A DNA stretch of 45,918 nt, from the NCBI GenBank assembly GCA_016401345.1, contig JAEACG010000012.1, positions 1 through 45,918 of the forward strand, in the 5' to 3' direction. Each line of letters begins with the position of its first letter. Position 1 is the first letter of the stretch. Below the pieces are notes generated by a model. The model searched no databases and was not told the origin of the DNA. It worked only from the letters and a program-made list of their open reading frames with translations. Positions 32,478 to 40,050 of the stretch are shown here, in pieces. A program made the translations under genes and the position numbers. The stretch is from Fictibacillus nanhaiensis (GTDB taxonomy: Bacteria > Bacillota > Bacilli > Bacillales > Fictibacillaceae).

Positions 32478-32544
32478 TGCATCAACAACTAAGAGTACTG
32501 TTCAACCTACTATAAAAGCAGGTTGGGACCCTTGTTGCGGGTAA
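32419..32544 (+). CDS. AimP-like secreted communication propeptide
   Basis: A 41-codon ORF missed by usual length limits. TTG start eight bases behind AGGAGGT (32404-32410), which lies inside the receptor gene where it has no other use; the two genes overlap by 59 bases in different frames. KKTFLLTLTILALVALPVDA is a signal peptide with likely cleavage after VDA (residue 21). The rest, STTKSTVQPTIKA then GWDPCCG, is a short propeptide. Size (AimP of phi3T is 43 aa), position and order match AimP. The mature signal is probably the last six or seven residues; the C-C pair is unlike the known arbitrium peptides I recall. Confidence 0.82.
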   Translation: MKKTFLLTLTILALVALPVDASTTKSTVQPTIKAGWDPCCG

Positions 32545-32559
32545 CATTAAAATATCCTT

Positions 32560-32598
32560 AAGACGCTAACCTTAACAGGTAGCGTCTTTCGTACTTTT
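32560..32598 (+). terminator. Terminator after the peptide gene
   Basis: AAGACGCT with a bulged A and ACCT (32560-32572) pairs with AGGT and AGCGTCTT (32577-32588); the tail TTTCGTACTTTT is a weak U-run. Partial read-through into the downstream operator and small ORF is plausible. Confidence 0.65.
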
Positions 32599-32603
32599 AA
32601 GGA

Positions 32604-32645
32604 AGTGTTGCAAGGTATCCTTTAAAACTAATACCATGCAACACT
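32604..32645. promoter_or_regulatory. Paired operator ahead of the 56-codon ORF
   Basis: AGTGTTGCAAGGTAT (32604-32618) and its inverted copy ATACCATGCAACACT (32631-32645) differ at one base. A GATAAT box (32660-32665) lies 18 bases after ATGCAA in the right arm, so a bound repressor would block this promoter. The same core recurs at the cI-cro region and at 41700. Confidence 0.78.
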
Positions 32646-32713
32646 CTACATTTTTGCGTGATAATATGCATTTAAACAAAAACAACTAAAGTGAAAAAAC
32701 GGGGGTAACATTT

Positions 32714-32884
32714 TTGGATAAGGAAACTGTATTAAATAAGCTGGTAAGGATGAAAGCTGCTGGTGAACCTTTAGATTTGAAGATGGCATTAGATGAAATC
32801 GAAAAAAACGAGAACCTTCAAATATTGGATCAACAAATTAAAAGCCTCTTTGTAACAGCAAAAAAACAAGCCTATGTATCATAG
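32714..32884 (+). CDS. Small protein in the decision region (AimX position)
   Basis: A 56-aa ORF, TTG start seven bases behind GGGGGT. DKETVLNKLVRMKAAGEPLD and ALDEIEKNENLQILDQQIKSL predict two helices; the end KQAYVS is encoded inside a terminator. It lies between the peptide gene and the convergent cI-like gene, where SPbeta-like phages place the AimX region. It may act as a protein, or the transcript may act on the cI-like mRNA end it converges on. Confidence 0.62.
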   Translation: MDKETVLNKLVRMKAAGEPLDLKMALDEIEKNENLQILDQQIKSLFVTAKKQAYVS

Positions 32885-32895
32885 GCTTGTTTTTT
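32861..32895. terminator. Strong bidirectional terminator
   Basis: A perfect 16-bp stem with three-base loop (32861-32876 with 32880-32895), A-run left and T-run right. It contains the last codons of both convergent genes. Confidence 0.92.
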
Positions 32896-33295
32896 AATTT
32901 GTATTCTTATTGTTTTTAAAGAACACTTCCAGAAAGGAATCTAAAAGTTCTATCTGCTTTTCTTTATTCTCTTCACTTAAATACATACCTTCATAGTTAA
33001 GTTTATCAGCATTTTCTATTAGAAACCTTTTTAAATTGGTTTTTTCATCGGATGAATTTGATAACTCATTGTCTGTTAGCCCTTGTAAGTATTCTGTGGA
33101 TGTTTCTAAGATCTCGGCTAATTTCTGCAACTTAGAAAGAGTAGGTGTTCTGTATCCTAGTTCATAATGTGTATATGTCGATCTAGCACAACCCACATGG
33201 GCAAGTATAGTAGATATTTTAAGTCCTCTTTTTTTCCTCAGTTCTACTAATCTTGATCCAACAATTAAAGATTCAACTTTGTTAGCAGTTCCCAT
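32894..33295 (-). CDS. CI-like repressor, XRE family
   Basis: A 133-aa repressor. Residues about 13-68 are a full HTH (GSRLVELRKKRGLKISTILA, CARSTYTHYELGYRTPTLSKL, LAEILETSTEYLQG). The remaining 60 residues are acidic and helical, probably for dimerisation; no LexA-type peptidase domain is present, so release from repression needs an antirepressor (Rha?) or the peptide system. CGGAGGTG precedes the ATG. It is divergent from the Cro-like gene, the classical switch layout. Confidence 0.88.
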   Translation of the reverse strand: MGTANKVESLIVGSRLVELRKKRGLKISTILAHVGCARSTYTHYELGYRTPTLSKLQKLAEILETSTEYLQGLTDNELSNSSDEKTNLKRFLIENADKLNYEGMYLSEENKEKQIELLDSFLEVFFKNNKNTN

Positions 33296-33538
33296 GAAGA
33301 GTTACACCTCCGAAATTTATAATCAACTGTTGCAAGGTAATGGTAAATTAATCACCGATGCAACATTATAAGACCTCGTACCTATTATCCTTAATTTTGT
33401 TACTCATTGCAACACTTATCATAAAAAGAATTTCTCCAAAAACCGCATGAATATTATGAAAAATACTTGTTTTGTATACATCTTGTATATATAATTAAGG
33501 AGAAAATAATGTTTCAATAAATTGTTTAAGGAGGAATC
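33296..33538. promoter_or_regulatory. cI-cro intergenic operator region
   Basis: Three operator cores lie here: CTGTTGCAAGGTAAT (33327-33341), ATCACCGATGCAACATT (33351-33367, inverted) and ATTGCAACACTT (33406-33417, inverted), all sharing GTTGCA with the pair at 32604-32645. They cover the region where the leftward cI promoter must lie. Confidence 0.75.
33467..33495 (+). promoter_or_regulatory. Rightward promoter (cro/early)
   Basis: TTGTTT (33467-33472), exact 17-base spacer, TATAAT (33490-33495). A TGTATACA palindrome lies in the spacer. Confidence 0.8.
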
Positions 33539-33727
33539 ATGAAGAGGATTTGGTTAAAAGAATTACGAAAACAAAAAAACTTAACACAGGGAGATGTTGC
33601 TTTCAAAGCAACAATTTCAAGAATTCATTACACTTTGATTGAAAACGGTACCAGAAATCCTTCATCGGAAGTAGCTGGTAAAATAGCTAAATTTTTAAAG
33701 TTTAATAAGGATCAATGGAATTTTTAA
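33539..33727 (+). CDS. Cro-like HTH protein
   Basis: A 62-aa single HTH domain: WLKELRKQKNLTQGDVAFKA, ISRIHYTLIENGTRNPSSEV, then GKIAKFLKFNKDQWNF. This is the compact XRE type in which the conserved IENG-R-PS turn follows helix 3. AAGGAGGAATC precedes the ATG. Divergent from the repressor and followed by the early operon. Confidence 0.85.
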   Translation: MKRIWLKELRKQKNLTQGDVAFKATISRIHYTLIENGTRNPSSEVAGKIAKFLKFNKDQWNF

Positions 33728-33812
33728 TTGTATTCATTATGAAACAAATTTTCAGAAATAATAATGTAAATTAATGTAATAAAATTGTTCTTTATTATCA
33801 ATGGTTATTTTT

Positions 33813-33841
33813 TTGTAAATTTTTTTTACACCATGTATACA
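33813..33841 (+). promoter_or_regulatory. Promoter of the early (ssb) operon
   Basis: TTGTAA (33813-33818), 17-base spacer, TATACA (33836-33841), overlapping the palindrome ATGTATACAT. A T-rich run precedes it. Confidence 0.65.
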
Positions 33842-33866
33842 TATAAAAATATCAGGAGATCAACTC

Positions 33867-34100
33867 ATGGAGCTAAGAAGGCAACATTTACTGCAACAAT
33901 TGACTATAAGAGGTATAGAAACATGTATTAACGGAGAAAAATTGCTCCGCGATATGAATCTTTCAGAATTGGAAACTGAATTTTCAAGACATAAAGATAG
34001 AGATTTCGAAATCCCTAAAGTAGGTGAAAATGCTTATGTTAAACAGAACAGTATTGGTCGGACGCTTAACAAAAGACCCGGAATTAAAATACACCCCTAA
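33867..34100 (+). CDS. FbpB-like small basic protein
   Basis: A 77-aa protein whose first half ([21 protein letters not shown] then [15 protein letters not shown]) matches the 'Fur-regulated basic protein' family pattern (two helices, LSELE). In Bacillus these small proteins act with an iron-responsive small RNA; phage copies are of unknown role. TCAGGAGATC precedes the ATG. It overlaps the SSB start by 65 bases in another frame. Confidence 0.7.
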   Translation: MELRRQHLLQQLTIRGIETCINGEKLLRDMNLSELETEFSRHKDRDFEIPKVGENAYVKQNSIGRTLNKRPGIKIHP

Positions 34101-34536
34101 TCAAATTCCTGTTTGTACGATAACACTTGCAGTAAATCGACCGTTCTCCAATCAACAGGGCGAACGAGAAGCAGATTTTATAACTTGTGTTATCTGGAGA
34201 AAGCCAGCAGAGAACGCAGCTAAGTTTTTAAAGAAAGGCTCATTGGCTGGTGTTGATGGAAGACTTCAAACACGTAGCTATGAAAACAATCAAGGTCAAC
34301 GTGTTTATGTAACTGAAGTTATGGCTGAATCTGTACAGTTTTTAGAGCCAAAAGGCAAAGGGCATACACAAGAGAATCAGCAGCAACAAAGCAACGGGTA
34401 TTCCAATGATTATCAATACAATTCTGAACCATCTCCGACACGAAATAACACAAGGCGTTTAAGGGGATATGATGATGATCCTTTCGCTAATGATGGTACT
34501 CCTTTAGACATAAATGATGATGATTTGCCATTTTAG
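34036..34536 (+). CDS. ssb: Single-stranded DNA-binding protein
   Basis: A 166-aa SSB with the standard N-terminus [39 protein letters not shown], a Gln/Asn-rich linker (about 117-150) and the acidic tip DDDLPF that recruits partners. ATG 34036 is used because it gives the universal MLNRTVL start and follows AGTAGGTG; the longer ORF start at 34024 is not needed. Protects ssDNA during phage replication. Confidence 0.95.
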   Translation: MLNRTVLVGRLTKDPELKYTPNQIPVCTITLAVNRPFSNQQGEREADFITCVIWRKPAENAAKFLKKGSLAGVDGRLQTRSYENNQGQRVYVTEVMAESVQFLEPKGKGHTQENQQQQSNGYSNDYQYNSEPSPTRNNTRRLRGYDDDPFANDGTPLDINDDDLPF

Positions 34537-34547
34537 GGGCTGAGCAT

Positions 34548-34715
34548 ATGAATCGTAAAGAAGCTAGACAAGAGTTGGAAAAGATATCAAAACAAAAAAC
34601 AGTAAGTATCACCAGGTTAAACAGAATACTTGCAGCCATTGATATTGATGGATGCGAAAAACAAAGAGTTGATATGGCTAAGAAAATAAAAAGAATGAAG
34701 GAGAAAATGAAATGA
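34548..34715 (+). CDS. Hypothetical basic protein, 55 aa
   Basis: Highly charged: NRKEARQELEKISKQKTVSI, then a C-terminal KKIKRMKEKMK. Mostly helical. AGGGGCTGAGC precedes the ATG and its stop overlaps the dUTPase start (ATGA), so it is part of the operon. Function unknown. Confidence 0.7.
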   Translation: MNRKEARQELEKISKQKTVSITRLNRILAAIDIDGCEKQRVDMAKKIKRMKEKMK

Positions 34716-35257
34716 ACTTAAAGGCAATGTTTGAAACTCAACGGAAATTGCGAAAAAGAATCGTAGAAGAGCATAACTTGAATGTACTGAGTGAAGAATT
34801 CAACAATAATTTAATCCTTGCACTGTACGTTGAAGTTGGAGAGTGCGCCAATGAATGGCGAGGATTCAAACAGTGGAGTAAAGATAAAGAACCCAGAACG
34901 TATCATAAAAGCTCAAAGAACCCTAGTAGAGACGGAATCAGAAATCCACTCCTTGAGGAATATGTCGATGGATTACATTTCGTTTTAGAACAAGGTTTGC
35001 AGTGGTGTTTCGATCAAACGTATAAGCCATCAATGGTTATTGTTCATGATACAGGAAGAATGTTCAGAGAGGTTTATAAATGCATTTCAGACTTAGCCAT
35101 ACCTGGGGGGAGAAATTGGAAAAAATTTCATTATGAAGACCTGTTTAATAACTATTTAGCATTAGGGAAATCACTCGGTTTCACGTGGGAACAAATCGAA
35201 AACGCTTACTACGAGAAGAACAAAGTGAACTTCCAAAGACAGGAGGATGGTTATTGA
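34712..35257 (+). CDS. Dimeric dUTPase (all-alpha, MazG-like)
   Basis: A 181-aa dUTP pyrophosphatase of the dimeric type. Metal- and nucleotide-binding motifs are visible: ALYVEVGECANEW (E-x-x-E near 47-52) and LLEEYVDGLHFVLEQG (E-x-x-D near 90-95). It keeps dUTP low during phage DNA synthesis and in some staphylococcal islands such proteins also control repressors. Coupled by overlap at both ends. Confidence 0.93.
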   Translation: MNLKAMFETQRKLRKRIVEEHNLNVLSEEFNNNLILALYVEVGECANEWRGFKQWSKDKEPRTYHKSSKNPSRDGIRNPLLEEYVDGLHFVLEQGLQWCFDQTYKPSMVIVHDTGRMFREVYKCISDLAIPGGRNWKKFHYEDLFNNYLALGKSLGFTWEQIENAYYEKNKVNFQRQEDGY

Positions 35258-35481
35258 TGGACAAGCTTAATGAATTAAAACGAGTACGATCTAGATTAGT
35301 TGTAGCATCTCAAATCGCTAAGAAGTCTAAAACAAAAGAGCAGCTGAAGAAAAAGCACTTCTTTGTAAATGAGCTGATTGGATATATCGCATTCTTTGAA
35401 GAACCAGCCGACATCGCGGTTAATCGGGTCCAAATGAATCCACCTTACAATAGAAAAGCATTACATAAGCTGTTGTCATGA
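35257..35481 (+). CDS. Hypothetical protein, 74 aa
   Basis: Helical and lysine-rich: DKLNELKRVRSRLVVASQIA, ELIGYIAFFEEPADIAVNRV. ATG 35257 behind CAGGAGGATGG; an upstream GTG/ATG start would lie inside the dUTPase gene. Function unknown. Confidence 0.7.
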   Translation: MDKLNELKRVRSRLVVASQIAKKSKTKEQLKKKHFFVNELIGYIAFFEEPADIAVNRVQMNPPYNRKALHKLLS

Positions 35482-35717
35482 TTCAGAAAACAGCAGCATT
35501 AACTTCACGCGATTGGGGAGTTAGCAACCTCAACCCAATGAGAAGGGCGTTTGGACCTGGTCCTTCTAATAAGACGTGCAGATCATGCTGCCATTTCAAA
35601 AAACGAAACCACATTCCCTCATGCCAATTAACAACAGAGACCGAAACCCCACATCAAGGAAAATGGAAATCGTGCATGAAACACAAGATAAAATCTTATA
35701 TCAGCAAGGAGATTTAA
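35478..35717 (+). CDS. Small cysteine-rich protein
   Basis: A 79-aa protein with CRSCCHFKKRN, C49 (PSCQL) and C66 (KSCMKH), a likely zinc knuckle. N-terminus TAALTSRDWGVSNLNPM has no known match. ATG overlaps the preceding stop (ATGA). Function unknown. Confidence 0.7.
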   Translation: MIQKTAALTSRDWGVSNLNPMRRAFGPGPSNKTCRSCCHFKKRNHIPSCQLTTETETPHQGKWKSCMKHKIKSYISKEI

Positions 35718-35719
35718 AG

Positions 35720-35947
35720 ATGGATAGGAGATATAAAGCTACCTGCATCGATGATGGAGGAACTATCAACTTAGAAGTTGGAGACCACTGCTACATCACT
35801 GATCCGAAGAAAACTCATGTTTATTGCTACCGTTCGAACAGTAATAAAAAATCACATTTCGCAATGCTGCCTTCCCGGCTGTTCCAGATTGCAGAAGAAG
35901 TAGTTAATCATCGAGAAACCGATACCGGGCAACTAGCATTCTTTTAG
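35720..35947 (+). CDS. Hypothetical beta-rich protein, 75 aa
   Basis: DRRYKATCIDDGGTINLEVGDHCYI and LPSRLFQIAEEVV suggest a small beta barrel with a closing helix. ATG 35720 lies nine bases behind AAGGAG; the longer upstream start at 35576 is inside the previous gene without a site. Function unknown. Confidence 0.7.
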   Translation: MDRRYKATCIDDGGTINLEVGDHCYITDPKKTHVYCYRSNSNKKSHFAMLPSRLFQIAEEVVNHRETDTGQLAFF

Positions 35948-35958
35948 GAGATCCGATC

Positions 35959-37260
35959 ATGGAATATTTTTCAGTTAAAATGGCGAGTCATCTGCCAACA
36001 GCGAAAACCTTATGTTGTGAGCTGCAGACAATCATTAACAGAATGGAAACGGCCAATAAGTCCTTAGACAGTATCGAATTTAACCCACGTTATAACGAGC
36101 TGATCATTCATCTTACAGAAGAAACCTTCGAAGACAAAGAGATCAGAATAGAATCAATTAAAGATACAGTTCAGTGCTTTGGCCTCATTCGACTAAACCA
36201 AAGTGACGCTATTCATGCCTTTAAATTAATTCATAAGAACGTAGGACAAGTTTTGTGTAATAGGAAAGGCCATAACGCTATTAAATCTGTGGATCTATCT
36301 GCCGGAAACATTACATTTACTTTCGGAAAAAATGAAGAGTTTGAAGCTAAAACTGAACCAATAGACACAAACGAAACACTACTTCTGATTGATGGCTCTA
36401 ATTTATTGTCTCGAGGCTTTTTTGCAACAAGCTTTAAAGGAGATCTTCTACAAAACGATGAGGGCCTTTATACAAATGGTGTACTTGGTTTCGTTAAAAA
36501 ACTTAGAATACTCATCCAAAAAACGCGTGCTTCTCATGTTTTAGTAGCGTGGGATGTAAGTCGTGACTCGACATTCAGAAGAAAATTGTATCCCGATTAT
36601 AAAGGGCTACGAGGTGAAACGCCATTTGAACTGAAACAACAATATGGAACCACAGAAGAAATGCTAACAATGATGAACATTTCTCAATTAAAAGTACCAG
36701 GATACGAAGCTGACGACATTATCGGAACGGTTGCAGAGAAGTGGAGAAAAAGAAACAAAGGAAGAGTCTTTATCTATTCAAATGACAAAGATCTTCATCA
36801 GCTGCTAGATGAAGAGAATCAAGTAACGCAAATCATCTATGAAAACAAAGAGGATAAATCATTTAACGCTTCATTATTCAAAGCTAAGTATGAAATTTCA
36901 CCGTCACAATGGATAGACGCAAAAGCCATTCTTGGTGAGACCGGGAAAACGAGCGATAACATTCCAGGTGTTAAAGGTGTTGGAGAAAAGGCTGTATACC
37001 CATTAATTCAGCAATTTGGCTCACTAGATGGAATATATGAGAATCTAGAAAATTTTGAAAAGCCGTTTCAAAAATACATATCAAAATTCGAGAGCAATAA
37101 AGAAATGGCCACTCTAAGCAAAGAGCTCGTTACAATCATTCGAGACATTCCTGAATTGAACAATCTAGACCTTAACGAATTTAAACTAAGTCTAGATCAA
37201 GCCGGAAAAGAAAAAGCGTTCAAATGGCTCGGTTTTAAGAGTCTTTTAAGAACTGCATAA
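35959..37260 (+). CDS. 5'-3' exonuclease (Pol I N-terminal/FEN-like) with extra N-terminal domain
   Basis: A 433-aa protein. Residues about 137-430 are a FEN/Pol I-type 5' nuclease: metal site LLIDGSNLLSRGFF, LVAWDVSRDSTFRR, PGYEADDIIGT, YSNDKDLHQLL, and helix-hairpin-helix SDNIPGVKGVGEKAV. The first 130 residues are a separate unrecognised domain (beta-alpha, with IHLTEETFEDKEIRIESI). Expected to remove RNA primers or resect DNA; no polymerase domain or other polymerase gene is present, so host Pol must supply synthesis. Confidence 0.92.
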   Translation: MEYFSVKMASHLPTAKTLCCELQTIINRMETANKSLDSIEFNPRYNELIIHLTEETFEDKEIRIESIKDTVQCFGLIRLNQSDAIHAFKLIHKNVGQVLCNRKGHNAIKSVDLSAGNITFTFGKNEEFEAKTEPIDTNETLLLIDGSNLLSRGFFATSFKGDLLQNDEGLYTNGVLGFVKKLRILIQKTRASHVLVAWDVSRDSTFRRKLYPDYKGLRGETPFELKQQYGTTEEMLTMMNISQLKVPGYEADDIIGTVAEKWRKRNKGRVFIYSNDKDLHQLLDEENQVTQIIYENKEDKSFNASLFKAKYEISPSQWIDAKAILGETGKTSDNIPGVKGVGEKAVYPLIQQFGSLDGIYENLENFEKPFQKYISKFESNKEMATLSKELVTIIRDIPELNNLDLNEFKLSLDQAGKEKAFKWLGFKSLLRTA

Positions 37261-37277
37261 AGAGAGGAAGAACAAAA

Positions 37278-37601
37278 ATGTCAAAAGAGGAACTTTATCA
37301 GCAGTTGAAAGAAAGAAAAATCAGCATCAATGATGTTCGTGAAAAGTTAGGTCATGAGAGAGTAGAGCATCCACTCATGAACACAACAAAAACCAACCAA
37401 GAGCTCTTATTAGAGAGAAAAACCCCAAGCGCATCTAACTTTTGGGACATCTATACATGTGGCAACAATGATTGCGGAAAAGGATTCGCAGTAGAAAATG
37501 ATCCTGTTGGTGTAGAGGTAAACAACTGTCCGTTTTGTAAATCTGAACACTTTGAATACAGCCATTCTGAGCCTTGGAACGGAAAAATAGAGAAAGGTTA
37601 A
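37278..37601 (+). CDS. Zinc-ribbon protein
   Basis: A 107-aa protein: helical N-terminal half (SKEELYQQLKERKISINDVR) and a C-terminal zinc ribbon with CGNNDC and CPFC Cys pairs about 20 residues apart. GAGAGGAAG precedes the ATG. DNA- or RNA-binding role possible. Confidence 0.75.
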   Translation: MSKEELYQQLKERKISINDVREKLGHERVEHPLMNTTKTNQELLLERKTPSASNFWDIYTCGNNDCGKGFAVENDPVGVEVNNCPFCKSEHFEYSHSEPWNGKIEKG

Positions 37602-37611
37602 AAGGTGAGAA

Positions 37612-38361
37612 ATGATGCATGTTTCATCCTATAAGACTTCTAACAGAAGAGGTGGATCACCGCGGTACGGCACAAAATCAGATGACTATGATTATACAAA
37701 AGTAACGGAATACAAGCTATCAGAAGAAGAATTGAGACAGTACCAAAACGGAGAAAAGGGTGGGAGTAAATTGGTTAAATTCGAGAAGAAGGAATACTTA
37801 GCACTTAAGGATGAAGGAAAAACTGACGGCGTAATTCAAAAGTTATGGGGAATCGATCATAACAAAATGCAGAAGTTAAAAAAAGAGTGGGGACTTATTG
37901 GAGCGTTCAGTCGTCCTCCTTCAAAAAATAAAGAACTTACCAAAGAAGAGAAGGTTAACAAAGAAACTCCAGTTGAAGCACCTAATAATGAAAGTGTTAT
38001 TGAGCTAAATGAATTGAAGAATCAAAACGAAAACCTAGAAAAAGAGAATTTAAGATTAATGAAAATCCTTTCTGGAGAAGCAGAAAAGTTTGTGGATTTA
38101 GAAGAAAAATTAGAAAAGAAAGATAAACTTCTTTCTAATCTGAATGATCAGATTCAGGAATTAGAACTAAAGTGTAATGCCTTAACTGAGAGGAACGATC
38201 TTTTGTTCGGAAGAGTTAAACAATTACGAGAAGATTTGCAGGTTCAAGAGAAACAGTTGCAACAAAGTCGGATAGAAGTTGAATCTGATTATGAAGTAGC
38301 TTGTCATGAACGCGATGCATTAATTACAACACTTAAAGTAATCAGTAGGACAGCATTATGA
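37612..38361 (+). CDS. HTH plus coiled-coil protein
   Basis: A 249-aa protein. Residues about 45-100 look like a helix-turn-helix (LALKDEGKTDGVIQKLWGID, MQKLKKEWGLIG), resembling phage-type terminal HTH domains that read tandem sites. Residues 125-245 form a long coiled coil (ENLEKENLRLMK, LEEKLEKKDKLLSNL). AAAGGTGAG lies upstream; ATG 37615 is an equally possible start. A structural DNA-organising or regulatory role is suggested. Confidence 0.7.
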   Translation: MMHVSSYKTSNRRGGSPRYGTKSDDYDYTKVTEYKLSEEELRQYQNGEKGGSKLVKFEKKEYLALKDEGKTDGVIQKLWGIDHNKMQKLKKEWGLIGAFSRPPSKNKELTKEEKVNKETPVEAPNNESVIELNELKNQNENLEKENLRLMKILSGEAEKFVDLEEKLEKKDKLLSNLNDQIQELELKCNALTERNDLLFGRVKQLREDLQVQEKQLQQSRIEVESDYEVACHERDALITTLKVISRTAL

Positions 38362-38576
38362 TCACACCATTTAAAGTGCCGATGCAGGATGTAAGCAAGA
38401 AATCTTTACAGAAGCGAGTAAATGAAAAGTTAGCTGCAGGATACACCTTACACACGCCCATTACAGAGAAAAGCGAAAATCGCAAAGTGTTTCAACATAC
38501 TGCAAAACACGGTTACAAGTTCAAGGGAGACGAAAATATTGGTGTGTTTTTTGCTGTCGTTGTTAAGAATCAATAA
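38358..38576 (+). CDS. Hypothetical protein, 72 aa
   Basis: KVPMQDVSKKSLQKRVNEKLAAGY resembles the start of DUF1508/DUF4177-like small alpha-beta proteins, ending IGVFFAVVVKN. ATG overlaps the preceding stop. Function unknown. Confidence 0.65.
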   Translation: MITPFKVPMQDVSKKSLQKRVNEKLAAGYTLHTPITEKSENRKVFQHTAKHGYKFKGDENIGVFFAVVVKNQ

Positions 38577-38599
38577 ATACAAATAATTGAGGTGAGAAT

Positions 38600-38998
38600 A
38601 TGAAAATATCAGTAAATGAACAAACACAAACCTTCTATTTAGCCTGTGATACATGGAAGTCGGTAGTAGGGCATGAAATCAGAATAGGCAAGTTTCGGTT
38701 TTGTGCAATTCCTGTACCAGGATATATAAATGTTTCAGAAGTTACAACGGGTTCAAAAATATTGGACGTTCCCATGACCTTAGAAATGATGTTAGATACA
38801 GAAACAAAAGAGGGAGCAATGCTTTTGTTTCAAAAGATTGGCGAGTCTATCAAGAGCATTATTAATAGACAAGACAATTTCGAATTAACACTTGAAAAGA
38901 TGAAAGCATTATCATTTGAACTTCTTGGAGAAATGCCTCCAATTATAGATTACGACTCTACTTGGCTTTTTGATGAAGAAAGTGAGGTTTTGAATTAG
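38600..38998 (+). CDS. Hypothetical protein, 132 aa
   Basis: Beta-rich N-terminal half (KISVNEQTQTFYLACDTWKS, FCAIPVPGYINVSEV), helical C-terminal half (MTLEMMLDTETKEGAMLLF, ILEKMKALSFELL). TTGAGGTGAG precedes the ATG. Function unknown. Confidence 0.7.
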   Translation: MKISVNEQTQTFYLACDTWKSVVGHEIRIGKFRFCAIPVPGYINVSEVTTGSKILDVPMTLEMMLDTETKEGAMLLFQKIGESIKSIINRQDNFELTLEKMKALSFELLGEMPPIIDYDSTWLFDEESEVLN

Positions 38999-39202
38999 AT
39001 GGTTTACGAGCCTTTAACCAAATATGCTTGCAAAGATCTAGATTGCGAAACAGAATTTGTTATGAAAAATCAAACCCTTGAGACAGAGTCCAAAATGACA
39101 TGCCCGATTTGTCGTGATGAAGCAGAGTCAGTTGTGGGACCAGTAGAAGACGGAGATTCATTTGAATTCGGACAACTAGGTTGTCTATACCCAGTAGGAT
39201 AA
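38999..39202 (+). CDS. Small zinc-ribbon protein, 67 aa
   Basis: CKDLDCETEF and MTCPICRDEA form a four-cysteine zinc ribbon. It starts directly after the preceding stop with GTGAGG nearby, so it is coupled. Function unknown. Confidence 0.7.
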   Translation: MVYEPLTKYACKDLDCETEFVMKNQTLETESKMTCPICRDEAESVVGPVEDGDSFEFGQLGCLYPVG

Positions 39203-39243
39203 CGATTCAGAAACATTATCTGCAATAAGAAAGGAAGGACGAA

Positions 39244-39705
39244 ATGAACAAAAATTGGATGGAAAAAGAAACCGAAGCGTTCGCTAAATTGTTTAAACCT
39301 AACCAAAATACAGGACATTGCCCAGAGTGTGGTTTAAATATTGATCTTGATATCGCTTCCTATAAAAACGGAGTGGCTATTTGCGGAGATTGTTTCCTAA
39401 AGGAGGAAAATAATATGAATCAATTAGAAGTTGCCGAAGAAAAAGGATTACAAGATGTGCTGGTATTTCAGATCAGTGATGATGAATCTGTAGCAGCTTA
39501 TTCCTTGGAAGAAGCAAAATCATGGTACATGAATGAATACGGAATAAGCGAAGATGAACTATATAGTAATGATGATATAGAAATTGTTCCAATGGATAAG
39601 AAAGTCAGAAGAGGCGAAGATGAGGAAGGCTCAATCTCAGTTCAAGAAATTGTTAACAATTATTGGGAAGGTACACCTTTTATAGCAACTACTACATTAT
39701 GTTAA
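39244..39705 (+). CDS. Zinc-finger protein with internal second start
   Basis: A 153-aa protein. The first 57 residues hold a zinc ribbon (HCPECGLNIDLDIAS, ICGDCFLKEEN). From residue 58 the protein is acidic (LEVAEEKGLQDVLVF, ISEDELYSNDDIEIV). A very strong site AAAGGAGG (39400-39407) precedes an in-frame ATG at 39415, so the acidic domain of 96 aa may also be made alone. AAGGAAGGACGAA precedes the first ATG. Confidence 0.75.
   Translation: MNKNWMEKETEAFAKLFKPNQNTGHCPECGLNIDLDIASYKNGVAICGDCFLKEENNMNQLEVAEEKGLQDVLVFQISDDESVAAYSLEEAKSWYMNEYGISEDELYSNDDIEIVPMDKKVRRGEDEEGSISVQEIVNNYWEGTPFIATTTLC
39415..39705 (+). CDS. Alternative nested product (acidic domain)
   Basis: In-frame ATG eight bases after AAAGGAGG inside the zinc-finger gene; gives 96 aa starting MNQLEVAEEK. 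The site is stronger than that of the full-length start. An alternative reading is that this is the ancestral gene and the zinc finger was fused later. Confidence 0.55.
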   Translation: MNQLEVAEEKGLQDVLVFQISDDESVAAYSLEEAKSWYMNEYGISEDELYSNDDIEIVPMDKKVRRGEDEEGSISVQEIVNNYWEGTPFIATTTLC

Positions 39706-39780
39706 TGACATTAGAAGATCATGAATAATTGAATGATATGTTTTTCATTTTAAAAATTAATATGATAGGCGGTAATAGTA

Positions 39781-40050
39781 ATGGAAAAGAAAACAGTATT
39801 AATGGGCAGTGAGAATCATAACGGATGGAAGTTGGAAGAACTATTGGCTCAGGTTAAACAAGAAGTATCACAAAAGATAAATAAAATCGTTAATGATTCT
39901 TCACCACAAGCACAGTTGGTTGTAAGAAATAACTTAGCAATTATTGAACATTTGGGTGCTGCTGAAGCATTGCAACAATCATCCTATATTGTTTTAGATG
40001 CAATAAGTAAGAATGAAGGCCCAGCTGGAAACCCGAGAATAGGAAAATGA
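39781..40050 (+). CDS. Hypothetical protein, 89 aa
   Basis: Helical: KLEELLAQVKQEVSQKINKI, QLVVRNNLAIIEHLGAAEAL, and a short disordered end GPAGNPRIGK. Ends within the next gene's start (ATGA). AGGCGG lies upstream. Function unknown. Confidence 0.65.
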   Translation: MEKKTVLMGSENHNGWKLEELLAQVKQEVSQKINKIVNDSSPQAQLVVRNNLAIIEHLGAAEALQQSSYIVLDAISKNEGPAGNPRIGK

